Positions 32,350 through 44,829 are shown, counted from the first letter of the stretch. The stretch: 64,000 bases of DNA from Phytophthora colocasiae (GCA_018806915.1 JAGKQI010000103.1:1054001-1118000); one strand, 5' to 3'. Numbers and translations are program-made. Notes: a model not told the origin generated them from the sequence alone.

Positions 32350-32949
32350 ATAAGCACTGACGCCGTCACGCGGTGTTCTTCCCTGAGCTTCTCCTTCTCC
32401 AGATCGAGCAGGTGGCTCATGGCTTGTCGTAGCTGCTTCTCTTCTTCGTTCTTGGCCTCCAGCCCAATAGCAATGCGGTGCAAACGCACATCTTGCTCGA
32501 ACCGACAAAACCGAATCTTGTCGACGTTTGCCACATGCTCCCCAGACTTGTACGCACGTTCCAAGTGCTGTCGCTGAGAGGTCTCTCGCTGGCGTAGTTC
32601 CAGTAAGTGATTCTTCAGTGAGAGTTTATACCGGAGATACTGAGCTTGAGCCTTCGATGTTGCCTCGTGCTGCCTCGTTTTGGGAAGTAGAGGATAGAGA
32701 GACTTGGATGTATCACGTCGGGTGGTACGAGAAAAGGATGCTCGCTCAGGAGCGTGAGGATCCTCTCGTGCAACCTTCTTTTTTACTGGGTGTCAATTCA
32801 TTGTCTTCTTCAGCCCCCTGGTGGTTGGCACTCTTTCGAGGAGTAACAGGCTTCTGGGCGGGAATGTTCTCGCTTGGTCGAGAATTCTCGCGATCTCCGA
32901 CATCTTCAGCCGCAGCTTCGTCTTCTTTGTGCTCGGGAACAACTTATCA
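32350..32949 (-). pseudogene. Captured coiled-coil gene fragment between direct repeats
   Basis: On minus, two exon-like stretches appear. One starts near 32945 (VPEHKEDEAAAEDVGDREN) and ends in SKKEGCTRG near 32755. The other, at about 32590-32350, is strongly helical (GLEAKNEEEKQLRQAM, LDLEKEKLREEHRV). Between them the frame is broken. The fragment lies exactly between two copies of a 45-bp repeat (32304-32348 and 32949-32993), as if taken up by the element. The parent gene was not identified. Confidence 0.45.
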
Positions 32950-33054
32950 TTGACCTCTCAAATACTACTACTGTAGTACTAAACTCAAGGTAAGCACTAC
33001 ACCTCGAGCTGATCAGCTGACAGGGAATCGAAGCCGTCAGCAGCCACAAAAACT

Positions 33055-33475
33055 TTCCCTAGCGCAACTACACAGCAGAACGCCGGGCAGCGTAGCAGGC
33101 TAAAGCAGCATTGTGATGGTGTAGCGTAAGGGTTGCGTAGCAGAACGTCGAGCAGCGTACCAGGTAGAACAGCCTAGTACGTAGGGCAGCGTAGCAGGTT
33201 ATAGCAGCATTGTGACCAGTAGGGCTCCAGCAACGTAACGGGTAGCGTAGCAGATCGTCGACCAGCGTACCAGGTAGAACAGCCTAGTAGGTAGGGCAGC
33301 GTAGCAGGTTATAGCAGCATTGCGACCAGGTTCGAGTAGCGTAGCAGGTTATAGCAGCATTGTGACCAGTAGGGCTCAAGCAGCGTAACGGGTAGCGTAG
33401 CAGCCAGTAGAACGTCGAGTAGCGTAGCAGCCAGCAAAGGTCGAGCAGCGTAGTCAGCAATTTCGTGTAGTGCAC
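33055..33475 (+). repeat. Degenerate minisatellite
   Basis: Units built on GCAGCGTAGCAGGTTATAGC and CAGCATTGTGACCAGTAGGG repeat with variation, about 100 bp apart. Part of the array belongs to the left inverted arm. Confidence 0.75.
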
Positions 33476-34182
33476 GTCGAGCAGGGCGTCAGGACATTGG
33501 GTAATGGGGGACTTGAGGGGGGCTTGGTGAAATTGAAAATGAGGCTCCGCTTTGCGATTCTTACCGCGAGGATCGCGCACATGAGGTAGGCTAGAGCTTC
33601 AACTTGCTGCCCAATTAGCACTCGTCATTTTTACGCTAGCGCCTCTTATTGGCGGAATCGTCAGAGCGAACCCGCCGGGGAAAAGCTTGGCTTGGAAAAG
33701 CGCGCGGAAACACGTATAGTGGGCCTTGCGACCGCGTAGGAATCATGTTGGCTTCAAGTTCAACCTCAACATATGATTACTATAATACTCACACTATACT
33801 ATTGATATTACTATACGTGGCGAAGAGTGCGTTTGTACTTGCGATAGTATGAACCCTGACAATAAAATGTCAACTGCGAAGAAACGTCGACTTGAGATTT
33901 CAATTATCAGCGATGGTCTGCATTTCACTCACTTTCTGTAGTCCGCCATGGGGACGATGATTAAACGCAGTTGCAGTAGTTAGTGGTAGTTCACGGGTGG
34001 CACGACCGTGCAGAAGCCGCCCGGAAAAATTGACCGTTTTGAAGTTGTTGCTAGAACTTCACAGCCGGCTACGAAAGCGCATTCAGGGACGTGGGCACCC
34101 ACGTAGTGTCATAGACCTCTATCGATGATACCGCAGCCAAGACTGCTGCCTCATGTTGTGAGGATGTTTAACTTTATCGATG
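33219..34182 (+). repeat. Long inverted repeat, left arm
   Basis: Pairs with 37568-38554 on the opposite strand. Encoded shadow peptides of 98 and 67 residues are identical in both arms, so divergence is very low. The right arm has about 31 extra bases near 37650. Confidence 0.95.
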
Positions 34183-37100
34183 TTCATACACAGTCGCCTT
34201 GCACCTATGCTACTACGTTTGTATCAATTCTAACTTCGCGGAAATCCATATGCGTTGTCTTCGAAGGTTTGCGTTCGGGCTCAAAACCCAAACACGTAAG
34301 CACTTGATTAACCGCTTCGCCGTCAATGTTCCAATCCGATGAGTGTCGAAACAAGACATGATAATGGCTTCAAAAGGAAGCCTGCATATTCGGGATACTT
34401 GGCGCCACCGCTTGTTTCGCCGAAGTAAATGTCGTTGTGCAGCCACCACGTTGCGTGGTCGCAGTGTGTATTTTTCCAGTGTATCAACAAGATCTCGTGA
34501 TCTTCTCTCCGGCCTCTGGAAATATCGCTGTTGCCACAGAGAATACCACAGAGAATAGAGGCGCAATTCAACTACGACATCGACTAAGACAAAGACAATT
34601 CGCAATGTGACACAACGACAGCGTTATGACCATGGCAACACCTAGACGTGATGAGGTATATTAAGTTACTTCCAAAGAGTCCTACAGACCTAGACTGGTC
34701 TAAGGACCGGTACAAGTCCAACCTTGGATGGCCGAGCCGTCTAATTTCCGACCGGGGAGATCCAGGACAAACTCTACAACGAAATAGCGACAGCGACTAC
34801 GACTACGACTACGACGATACGGACCTTCGTGCATTCGCCGAAGGCTTAAGATGGCCGGAGGATCTGCTGCGCTGTTACCAAAGCCTCTCGGACGTCTCAG
34901 TGTATCAGATGATGACCCGGCGGCCTTCGGCGTCGCTTGCGTACGCTGTCTGTGTTCGCTGACCTTCAGTGTCAGTACTCGCAATTTGAACGTATGCTCT
35001 GTGTCATTATCGTTCGTTTGGGTATCGAAAGCCCTAGCACTGCGAGAGGTTGGCTCTGGAACCATTTTCGACGTGGTTCCATGAAACCCAACACTGGTAT
35101 AAATACAGTCCCGGACCTAGTGGAGCTAGGCGGTTTTTTTTTAAGGACGTAAGCTCGGAGAGCTAGTACTCGGTGGCTGACGCAGGACTTGCGGGTAACA
35201 TGACATGATGTAACTTCAGATTTTCTGGCGTCATGCTGCTGTTACCCAGTGATGTACCTGGTTACATTTGGTTTTGGAGAGGGAGTATGTTGGACGTTGG
35301 CTGCACCCGTGTGATATCTGTGGAAGATTGTGGATAAACCTTCGCCTGACTGTAAAGGGGCCCAAAGGACCAGAAGTGTACTTCAGAGTGTGCACAACTC
35401 TGAAGGTCAACTACACTCTGTCTGGTCACCGGACTTTCCCCGACGATGAGTGCCTAAGTTCTGGCGGAAAGTCTCTCAGAAGAACGTATCTCTGAGAGAC
35501 CTCATCCCGTTACCGTCCAGCGCGACGATGGATGGTTCAAGTATTCACATATATACCCGCAGAGACCAAGTATCGCGCGCCGGACGCCGCGCACCCGCAC
35601 AACCCTCACGATCTTCATACTCTGAAAACCAAGTGATATCAGACTCTGAAAACCAGGATACCAGACCCTGAAACCACCGAAGATCCAAGACCATACTGAA
35701 ACCAAGTGAACCCAAGTTCAAGTCACGCATTCAAGTGATTACTGACCTGCACATCCCCCATAATGACGTCTCTACCTGTCAACCCATCGAGATCGGCTGC
35801 ACAGACTGCATACTGAGACCAAGTCAAATTACCAGATGTATACAAAGACCAAGAGTACCTGAGATATGAAGACTGACTGCATAAAGGACGCAAAAGACGA
35901 CAAGAAGAAGAGAGTTACCAGAGATATATGATAGTTATGAGGAAGATAAACGATAAACAGAGTTCAATTTGCCGTGTAACCCAGAAGTCGTTGTATTTCT
36001 GTCTGCATGGCCACGTCAAGGTAGTTGCTGTGTGATCTCTCACCAAATTCAATCCCCTTAGGTGGAGATCAGGTAACGTAGAGACCTGAAAGGACCCGCC
36101 TATTCCATATCCTAGTTGGGTCGTTTGTTTTGTCTCTAGCGGTAGCCCATTTCATATTGCTCGTTTGGACAGGCTCTGGAAACTAGACAGTCGTTTTCAG
36201 AGTGCAAGGTAGACTGTTGTATATAGCCGATTGTATTGGTTTATATTTTCCCTCTATATAAGAGGGTGGTGCGCGAACGTAAAGGGATACCAGACAGACC
36301 AGGTGTCTGGTAGAAAGTCCCTAGTTGACCTGGAGTGTTAGCCCACCGTTCAAGGGCCTAGAAAGAATAAGAACGGCTGTATATATTTGTATATTTTCGA
36401 ACTCTGTATATTGGTTGTTTATCTCTGAAAGTCAGGTATCTCGGTTCTGGATCTGTGATATTCAGACACCGATTTCAGACTTTCTCTGGTACATTAACCC
36501 CTTTTCGACCGCCGACTTCCTGGAAACCACCTTGGTTCCCAGAGATTCCGACTCCCGAACGCTCCTGGAAGGATTTCCTGAATACCGACACCAGACTCCA
36601 CGGGAACCCCAACTTCTCTTCACAACACATTCTCAGACTCCGGCGAGGGTCATATTTCTGAAGACAACGAACCCACGAGGATACCGCAAGGTACCACACG
36701 CCAACCTACCGTTGTACGGCTCTGAAAACCCCTTTTCAGTAGTCGTATAACTAGGGTTCACTATACGCCCCCTGCTCCGCGACCAAAGTTTCACCGACTT
36801 CGCGACAAACATGCTGCTACCAAGCCAGCTTCCACTTCCACTGGTAAGGATGCGTCTAGTGACAAGATGTCGTCCTCGACTCTTAAGATCAAGAGTAGTT
36901 CGGTAACCCCAAATACTCAGTTGTGACAGTCTAGTCTTATATTTCTCCAAGAACACAAAGCCTTACAAAAACATTTGACGCAACTACAACCTCCAGCAGG
37001 CTCGCAATCTGCCTCGCTGAGTGACCGGCTACATTCTACTCATCATATCCCTGAATCTACCACTGGTTCGCGAGCCGTTGCTGAAAAAAATGAAACGACA

Positions 37101-37567
37101 TTTCCAACACTAGCGCGTTAGATAGATGAATGCGCATCCAAAGTCATATTGGGACATTGGGCATCGAAAACCCAACGCTGTAAGCCTAAAACTGCATGCA
37201 CGTGGCGAACCCTCGTTATCATAGTTGTTTGGGCCAGCGTGCAGTTTAGTCATTGACCCACAGCACAGCATCAAAACCTTTCACCATCTTTAGCATACAC
37301 ATCCACTTACAAATTTTGTATTCTCGTGAACGTCACGAGAATACACAAACCTTGATTCAACGTGGAGAACGCGACTAAAACGCAAGGATGATTACGTCCC
37401 CGCAAAAGTTAATCAACTTCTCTTCTTCTCTGTGGTAGATTCCGGACTATGATTAATATGGTATAAGCTGGTTTAAAAGCAGAAGATCTTCAGCGGCATG
37501 TTGTCTTTCTGTACCAGCACTACTAATGAAATTCATACGACGCACTCTGCAGACTGGACAGGGCGTC
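34183..37567. other. Centre of the foldback element, LTR-like noncoding sequence
   Basis: No intact gene. A TATA box (CTATATAAG, 36253-36262) followed by a 9-bp-arm hairpin (36288-36312) looks like a retroelement promoter. The stretch 36325-36900 has proline-rich open segments (RPKFHRLRDK near 36780) that could be a degraded gag start. Repeated CTGAAAACCA-type units lie at 35620-35700. Confidence 0.35.
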
Positions 37568-38554
37568 CATCGATAAAGTTAAACATCCTCACAACATGAG
37601 GCAGCAGTCTTGGCTGCGGTATCATCGATAGAGGTCTATGACACTAAAGCCACGCCGAGCCGGACTGGGAGCTTCAACGTGGGTGCCCACGTCCCTGAAT
37701 GCGCTTTCGTAGCCGGCTGTGAAGTTCTAGCAACAACTTCAAAACGGTCAATTTTTCCGGGCGGCTTCTGCACGGTCGTGCCACCCGTGAACTACCACTA
37801 ACTACTGCAACTGCGTTTAATCATCGTCCCCATGGCGGACTACAGAAAGTGAGTGAAATGCAGACCATCGCTGATAATTGAAATCTCAAGTCGACGTTTC
37901 TTCGCAGTTGACATTTTATTGTCAGGGTTCATACTATCGCAAGTACAAACGCACTCTTCGCCACGTATAGTAATATCAATAGTATAGTGTGAGTATTATA
38001 GTAATCATATGTTGAGGTTGAACTTGAAGCCAACATGATTCCTACGCGGTCGCAAGGCCCACTATACGTGTTTCCGCGCGCTTTTCCAAGCCAAGCTTTT
38101 CCCCGGCGGGTTCGCTCTGACGATTCCGCCAATAAGAGGCGCTAGCGTAAAAATGACGAGTGCTAATTGGCCAGCAAGTTGAAGCTCTAGCCTACCTCAT
38201 GTGCGCGATCCTCGCGGTAAGAATCGCAAAGCGGAGCCTCATTTTCAATTTCACCAAGCCCCCCTCAAGTCCCCCATTACCCAATGTCCTGACGCCCTGC
38301 TCGACGTGCACTACACGAAATTGCTGACTACGCTGCTCGACCTTTGCTGGCTGCTACGCTACTCGACGTTCTACTGGCTGCTACGCTACCCGTTACGCTG
38401 CTTGAGCCCTACTGGTCACAATGCTGCTATAACCTGCTACGCTACTCGAACCTGGTCGCAATGCTGCTATAACCTGCTACGCTGCCCTACCTACTAGGCT
38501 GTTCTACCTGGTACGCTGCGACGATCTGCTACGCTACCCTTGCTGGAGCCCTAC
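37568..38554 (-). repeat. Long inverted repeat, right arm
   Basis: Inverted copy of 33219-34182. Beyond its outer end about 240 bp of unrelated sequence (38555-38795) is followed by more array-like sequence, suggesting a later insertion in this arm. Confidence 0.95.
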
Positions 38555-39175
38555 TTGGTGCCGGATCAAACGCCACAAGAAAAGTTCTTCCAGACTTTCG
38601 TCGATGGGGATTTGAGGATTCTGTACCCCAAGCCGAACCTTCAGTTTTTCTTGGGTTTTAAGAGCTTTGGACGTTAGAATTGGTGGAGGAAGTTGTACTC
38701 TTGGAGTGCAGAGGAACAGGAGGTTTTGGACGAGGAGCAAGTCGATGGAACTTCTGAGGAATGGAAATACACTCACAGTCTTGTGTCTTTTCAGTACAAC
38801 GCTACCCGTTACGCCGCTTGAGCCCTACTGGTCACAACGCTGATATTACCTGCTATGCTGCTCGACGTTAGCAGTGGTAACTTTTCCTTGTCAGCGACTG
38901 GTAACTGTTGTGTTTACCTTGAGTTTAGTATTTTACAGGTTAATGATAAACTTTCTTGAGTACTGAGTATTGGCCAGGTCAATGGTAAACCATCGTTGAC
39001 ATTTGTAGTTGGTAGAGGCGTTAGCACAGACAGTACTGACACAGGCTGCGTCTGACTTGTGCCTGACGGTGAGCCCACGGTCAGTATCTTTCGAAAAAGT
39101 TAGTGGCACTTCGAGCAGCTGCCAAAATCTTTAGCATGGGACGCCTTTCATTCTTCGTTTTGCTGTTGAGGAGCC

Positions 39176-40183
39176 ATGCGTGACTTTCGGCCGAAAGCAG
39201 AGCAGTTTGAAGTATGCACTCACTTCAATTTGCATAATCTGCAATTGGGTAACCCTGGTATCATTTGTTGCTGTCGACAGATAGAAGACCCATCAAGATC
39301 CTTTGCTTCTGATGGCAAGCGCCTGTACAACTTCCGCGAAAGGACGAGTTTAGAACCGAGGTAAATTGTACATATTCAGCTTTTAAAGCATTTATCTAAC
39401 TTGTTTGAAACGATAGGCTCTTTCGTTCTTTAGTAGCACCGACGAGATCTCGTTCGACGCGTTGTATCCTGTTTACTTCAAGGAACCTGCCGAAGGACGT
39501 GTACGTGCATGATTGGAGACGTTAATGTTATCGCTGTTTTTGGTAACGCTTTGTCTGATAAATAGGCACAAAACTCCAGCGACATCGACGACTTCGTTAC
39601 TTCATTGCCCGTCAAGCAAATGTATGATGTGTATGTTGGGGTATGGAACTTGTACGCATTCGACGAGCATGATTACCTTTGGATGCTGCAGTGGTTGGAC
39701 ACATCAATGAGTTTGTCGAAGGTATTCCCTGTATGTTCTTACAATTTGACGGTTTACTAACTACTGACTGAAAAAAATAGATAACTCGAGAGCAGATTAA
39801 AAACTCGGTTGAGGTTTCTAAACGACTATATCGACCAAGAAAGACAGGAACTCGACGCTCATGTCGAGCATTATATTCGCATGCAGGCAGACATTTTCGT
39901 GGATGCAGAAGAGATTGATGAACATCGCCGGGAGGGACGTCAGCTGGAGAGAGAACACAATTTGATTTGTTTCTTGATGGAAGCTATGAACGTTGTGGAT
40001 ATCATCGCATACGAGCTATCAAAAGCCGAGTTCCAAGGGCTGTGCAAATGCGAAAAGTGCAAGAACTTCCCAACGCAAGATTACCCGACGGAGTCAGTGT
40101 GGCACGAATTGCCTCCCAAGACCTTTTATTGCGAGGACAGTGGCGAGATTTGCATCGGGGAGAACTATAGGCGCTATGACTAG
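39176..40183 (+). CDS. Unknown four-exon protein, about 260 residues
   Basis: The ATG at 39176 opens an exon ending at the GTAAAT donor near 39359. A second exon (STDEISFDALYPVYFKEPAE) lies near 39434-39500. A third runs about 39566-39720 (AQNSSDIDDFVTSLPVKQMY...LDTSMSLSK), then a final exon from about 39790 to the stop at 40183. The last exon is helical and then Cys-containing (CKCEKCKNF, FYCEDSGEICIG), which may bind a metal. No family is recognised. Exon phases are compatible, except that the last acceptor must be placed at CTCGAG/AGC. It looks like an undamaged spliced gene carried inside the TTAA composite, between the foldback element and the chromodomain transposase. Confidence 0.5.
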
Positions 40184-40303
40184 TTACAGGTAGTCGCTTG
40201 AATCGTACTAGTATCGCACATGGATTGCAGCTACGTAGTAGTTTTATTGTTGCAGATTGTAGCCGACATATAAACTTTTACATTTATGGACGGCCACGAC
40301 CTA

Positions 40304-40413
40304 TAGTGAAACTAGTATATTCACCTCTCTCAAAGAGTCCACGTCGATAGAGGTAAATATACTAGTTTCACTATTGGATTGTTTTCTTTAGTGAAACTAG
40401 TATATTTGCCTCT
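40304..40413 (+). repeat. Three copies of a 25-bp motif (direct, inverted, direct)
   Basis: TAGTGAAACTAGTATAT plus CCTCT occurs at 40304-40328, inverted at 40349-40373, and again at 40389-40413, with only one or two differences. The first two can form a 25-bp stem. They lie 140-250 bp upstream of the chromodomain transposase ATG. A partial match (TAGTGAAAAC) follows the transposase stop near 44230. Confidence 0.85.
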
Positions 40414-40553
40414 AATGCTGACGTCGATTACTGGTATACCAGTATAGTTACGTCGTATCCGGATATTTCGGATCTCATTACGTGATTGTAAGTGTAAGTG
40501 CAAAAAAACTGTCCGGATACCACTTGCATTCAATTCAGGATTCTAAGGTGGTC

Positions 40554-43500
40554 ATGCCGCGCAAGCGCAAGGAGAGAGAAGATCCCCAGTCATCTCGCAC
40601 GAGCCGGCGGAGAGCTACTCGGCCCGATGAAATATCTGGTACGCAGACACAACTCTTGCGTCGTTGGCAGTTCTAATCGAATGCTTGTTCGTAGATGAAG
40701 AGTACGAAGTGGAACGTATTATCGATATGAAAATCGTGTCGGGAAAGCCAAAGTATCATGTAAAATGGAAGGGTTACAATGACACTACATGGGAGCCGGA
40801 ATCCAATCTTACGTGCCCCAGGCTTCTGCAACAATTTAACGAAGAGCAGCTAAAACGTGCCCGTGCTTCGAAGAAGAAAGCTGCGAGCCCGAAAGCGACA
40901 GCAAGCTCCGAGAGCTCCGTGAAACGGAAAGCGTCAAAAGGTAGCTAATGATATTGTCTTCGAGTGCATTATTCTCTGACTGAACTGTTGGTCATCGGTG
41001 ATAATGTACAGGTACTTCTCAGGAGAAAGAGTACGAAGTGGAAGCAATCCTTCGAGAGAGATTTCGTTTTGGATTACCTCATTACCTAGTCAAATGGAAA
41101 GGGTATACGGAGTCCAGTTGGATCGCTGGATCAAACATGAACTGTCCCGAAGTCCTGGCGGCATTCCGACGTCGTCAACAGAAAGCTCATCCAGCGGCAA
41201 GTATACAGGTTTCTGTTGCCAATGTCACAGAAAACCACAGTACAACCAATTCTACAACTGTCCCGGTGGCCACCCCAACTGATATAAACCAAGACGCACG
41301 GACATTAGATCCCTCTCCAAACAGAATCGACAGATCTCAACGGATTGTCAGCAATGCAGACGAATTACGGGGAGTTCAAGAAAACTCGAACCCCAATTAT
41401 GAATTTGATTTTCCTGATTATCGGGAGGAAAACACCAACGACGAGGAGACCAAGGTAGACGAAGAAGCGAGGAGTGAAACTAATTCGAGCAACCTTTTTC
41501 GGAAGAAAAGACCAACGGTCAGCCACAGTAGGCCGAAATCGCTGTTGAAGGCGCCACGGACCCGTCCATTTCGTATCGATGTAGAAAATGAAGGCCTTGA
41601 CGACGATTATGAGTTTTTAGCCTCTGATTATTGCGCTAGTGAGAGTGATGACGGTTCTGACGAAGAAACCACAGAAAATATCATCGTCAACGAGGAAGAT
41701 GACGAAGATGAATTTTCTGTTGAGACTGCTGAGGAAATTCGTGCTGTCGCAGGACCTCAAGATTATATAACAGATGAAATGCTGCGGTCTATGTCTATAA
41801 ACGGTTGGGAGGAGCTGAATGTCGGCGATGGTGTGGACGATACCAATACGGATGGCATGTGTGATGTTATAAACGATCCTCCCCATTTACAACAATCAGC
41901 AATTGATGCAGCTCGAACGATGAAGCCAACGGATTTATTTTTTTATTTTATGCCGAAACGCCTCTGGAGAGATATCGCGCATGAAACCAATTTGTACGAG
42001 CGCCAAACACGCGCTCAACGGTTACAAGCCGCGTCGCTGGTCATAAATGCCAAGACGAATGATCAAGCTTTGCGAAGCAAGTTGTACCGAGAGAAAGAAC
42101 GAGCCCTGGATTCGTTCAAGGAGATTTCCGCAGCGGAAATAACGCATTTCTTGGCGTTGATCATTTCGAGAGCTGTTTGCCCTATTAAAGCCCGTATGGA
42201 AGATTATTGGAAAACCCAGGCGCGTGGGGCAATTCCCGCCGGGACATGGTCACCATTCATGCCTCGACTGCGTTTTAAGGAGATTAACAGGTACGAACGT
42301 GCGCTCAGAACTGGATTATGAATTGCCGGTATAAAATGATGAGACAACGTTGACATTTTACCTGGTACTGTACTAATAGAGACGTGTTGGTAGGTTCATC
42401 CACTTCACAGACAACGAGGACCCACGAGCAAAATCCGATCGGGCATGGAAAATTAGAAGTGTAATTGATACTCTCCAAGATACGTTTAAGGGTGCGATGG
42501 AGCTAGGGCGTTGGGTTGCGTTCGATGAAATGGTTATCCTGTCAAGGAGTTCGCGGAATACAATTCGTGTTTTTCTGAAGAATAAGCCGCACAAGTACGG
42601 GACAAAGCTGTTCGCAGTTTGCTGTGGCGAAACCCACTACTGCTCCAGGTACATAATGATACTGTTTAGGTGTATGTCAAGCAGATGTCATTTACTTAGA
42701 TCTTTTGTGCGTCTTTATCACAGATTCGAAGTCTATTGTGGCAAGAAGCAAGATAGTCAATTTGTTGACACGAGAAGTGGGCCAATGGCTGTCGTCCGTA
42801 ACTTGAAGGCCCTGTGGGAACAGCGTCGAGTAGATCGCTCGAAGAAAAGAATCGTTGTTACGGACCGAGAATACTCATCAGTATCGCTTAGTTTTCGCCT
42901 GATGGACATGGGGTATTACAATATTGGAACAGTGTCCACGAGTCGGCTTGGTTTTGTGGAGAATTTCAAGACAAAAAAAAGAGCCAATCACGCAATATGC
43001 CTCGAGGGTCCTACAAGCTTGCAAGAAACACCACAAACGGAGTATTGTACGCATCAAGGTGGGTAGACTCAAAAATTTGTTATTTTCTGGCCACTGGAGT
43101 CTCGGCGAAAAGGTCGTCTGTACAACGAAAGCAAAGGGACGGTACGTACGCTACTATTCCGTGTCCGGAGTTTGTTGTGAATTACAACAAGTACATGGGT
43201 GGCGTTGATAATCACGACCAATTACGCCTGCAACGGTGAGTTTAATGTAGAGCAGTGCTTATTTCATTTTTACTGACATGAGGTACTGTATGTGGTTGGT
43301 TTAGTTACTCTGTTCAAATGGTCATGCGCGCCAAAGTACTACAAGAATCTTTTACGGGCTTCTTGACATTGCGATCATCAACGCATTCATTGTACACCGT
43401 CTATACGCAAAGTCCATCGAAGAGAAACCGCTTTCACACTCGAACTTCCTGATCCAACTCCACGAGGAGCTCCTAGGTCTCCAAGACCAAGATTTCTTGA

Positions 43501-44227
43501 AACTGAACACATTACTGAAGAAGTTGTTGCAGTGGATGACTCAAGGGACCGGTCGGCTTCGATTGCTACTGCCTACGCTATTGCTAGCTCGAGTCATCGA
43601 GTGTTGGTGTCAACAGATAAAACTGCGGGTGGGAAATTCAAGTTTCGCGTCTGCAAAGTTTGTTCCATCATGTGCCGTACAACTTCAGATGGAAGGCGTC
43701 GATTGGCAGGAACAACGCGCCATTACTGTCAGCAGTGTTCCTCCGATCGCGGGAGACTGTTTTTATGTTCAAAAGCACGGCATGTGACTGATGGAAATTC
43801 GGTGTCTTGCTTTAATATTTGGCATTCGAACTGGAAGAATGGAAGGAATATTCCGCAACTGGAGACGAGAGGGGGTATTCGAATTCGCCGTTCGACAGAG
43901 GAGTTACCAAACGATTCAATTGCTGCCACGGTTGAGCCACCCGAGGTAAGCTCGCGACGGAGGAATTTGAGCTTTCAGGAGCTTCTCTTGGGTGAGACTC
44001 CAGTTGTTGGAAGTCCAGCCCATTTTCAAAGTACAGAGGCACAGCAAATTCAAGTTTCATCAAGTCACGATGATCAGCTCGGAGCCGATAGGGACGGCCT
44101 GGTTGGTAGGAGTCACGATGCCCAGAAGGAGCTGACGGGGGTCCTGACAATTACGATCAAGAATTTTACGACAATGATGGGGCGCAAGCTCCAGAAGGCG
44201 TGGGGGCTGACAACATGGACAACCTAG
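40554..44227 (+). pseudogene. Chromodomain piggyBac transposase, spliced, frameshifted
   Basis: A piggyBac-type transposase with two N-terminal chromodomains, modules that bind methylated histone tails. Exons: 40554-40638, 40695-40940, 41012-42290, 42394-42648, 42724-43235, and 43305 onward, with GT-AG introns. Chromodomain 1 is [11 protein letters not shown]...[19 protein letters not shown]. Chromodomain 2 is EYEVEAIL...YLVKWKGYTESSWIAGSNM, which has lost the usual WEP. The transposase core includes the first aspartate in AFDEMVIL, FLKNKPHKYGTKLF, the second in VVTDREYSS, and YMGGVDNHDQL. A C-terminal Cys/His zinc region lies near 43640-43760. Frame breaks occur at an A8 run (about 42969-42976), again after 43305, and near 43490. 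It is therefore decayed. An acidic linker of about 250 residues separates chromodomains and core. Confidence 0.8.
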
Positions 44228-44341
44228 CTAGTGAAAACAACTAGTTGCCATTGCATGGAATATCCGCGTGCTCGACCTCGATCATTTAGGATTTTTCTCC
44301 GTTTCGCTGAAGACTCTTAAAGTCTCCCCCCTTACCTCAAG

Positions 44342-44719
44342 ATGAGCGCCCTGACCCAGTCGCCACTTCGGAGAAGAAGAGCGGCGCCGTTTCGTTCTTC
44401 ATGGACCTGGCTGCCGGCGGTATCTCCAAGACCGTCGTGGCCTCCATCGAGCGTGTCAAGCTGCTTCTGCAGTGCTTCGTCGCAGATTAACCGAACAAGG
44501 GCATCGTGGACTGCTTCGTGCGTGTGTCCAAGGAGCAGGACTCCCAGGCCCTGAACTTTGCCTTAAAGGACAAGTTCATAAGCTCTTCATTACGGTGTAA
44601 CCAAGGACCAGTTCTGGCGTTTCTTCAAGGGCAACCTGGCTTCGGGCGGTGCCCGCTCGCCGCTCTTCGTGTACCCGCTTGACTTTGCCCGTACCCGTCT
44701 CGTAGCTCTTGAGGTTTAG
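44342..44719 (+). pseudogene. Truncated ADP/ATP carrier retropseudogene
   Basis: Segments of the mitochondrial adenine-nucleotide translocase are readable in more than one frame: [47 protein letters not shown] and PLDFARTRL (the P-x-D-x-x-R carrier signature). An in-frame stop and small indels break it, and it ends after the first repeat at about 44719. No introns are visible, which fits a retroposed copy. The remaining two carrier repeats are missing. Confidence 0.75.
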
Positions 44720-44829
44720 TCAATGGTGGCGCAATATTGAGTTGTGAGATAATAATTCGTACTTAGTGAGTAAATGATGTCAAATTCTTTGGTATGTTTT
44801 TTGTTGCGTGTGATTTCCATTGAAAGACG

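Larger units (their letters stand above)
32297..38991. mobile_element. Foldback-type element with long inverted arms
   Basis: Short ends (32297-32322; 38966-38991 inverted) share TTTACCATTGACC and CCAATACT. Inside are two inverted arms of nearly 1 kb (33219-34182 and 37568-38554) around a 3.4-kb centre. No transposase was seen, so it would be non-autonomous. The target duplication is not clear. The extent is inferred from the repeats. Confidence 0.55.

Noticed and set aside
33055..33475. CRISPR-like array
   Set aside because: Units are contiguous and variable with no unique spacers, and the genome is eukaryotic; it is a minisatellite.
33284..33580. 98-codon ORF found twice in inverted orientation
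   Set aside because: It is a translation of the minisatellite and inverted arms, with no protein-like composition.
34213..36956. Several ORFs of 60-140 codons in the foldback centre
   Set aside because: Low complexity or repeat-derived, without starts or families; at most a decayed retroelement leader.
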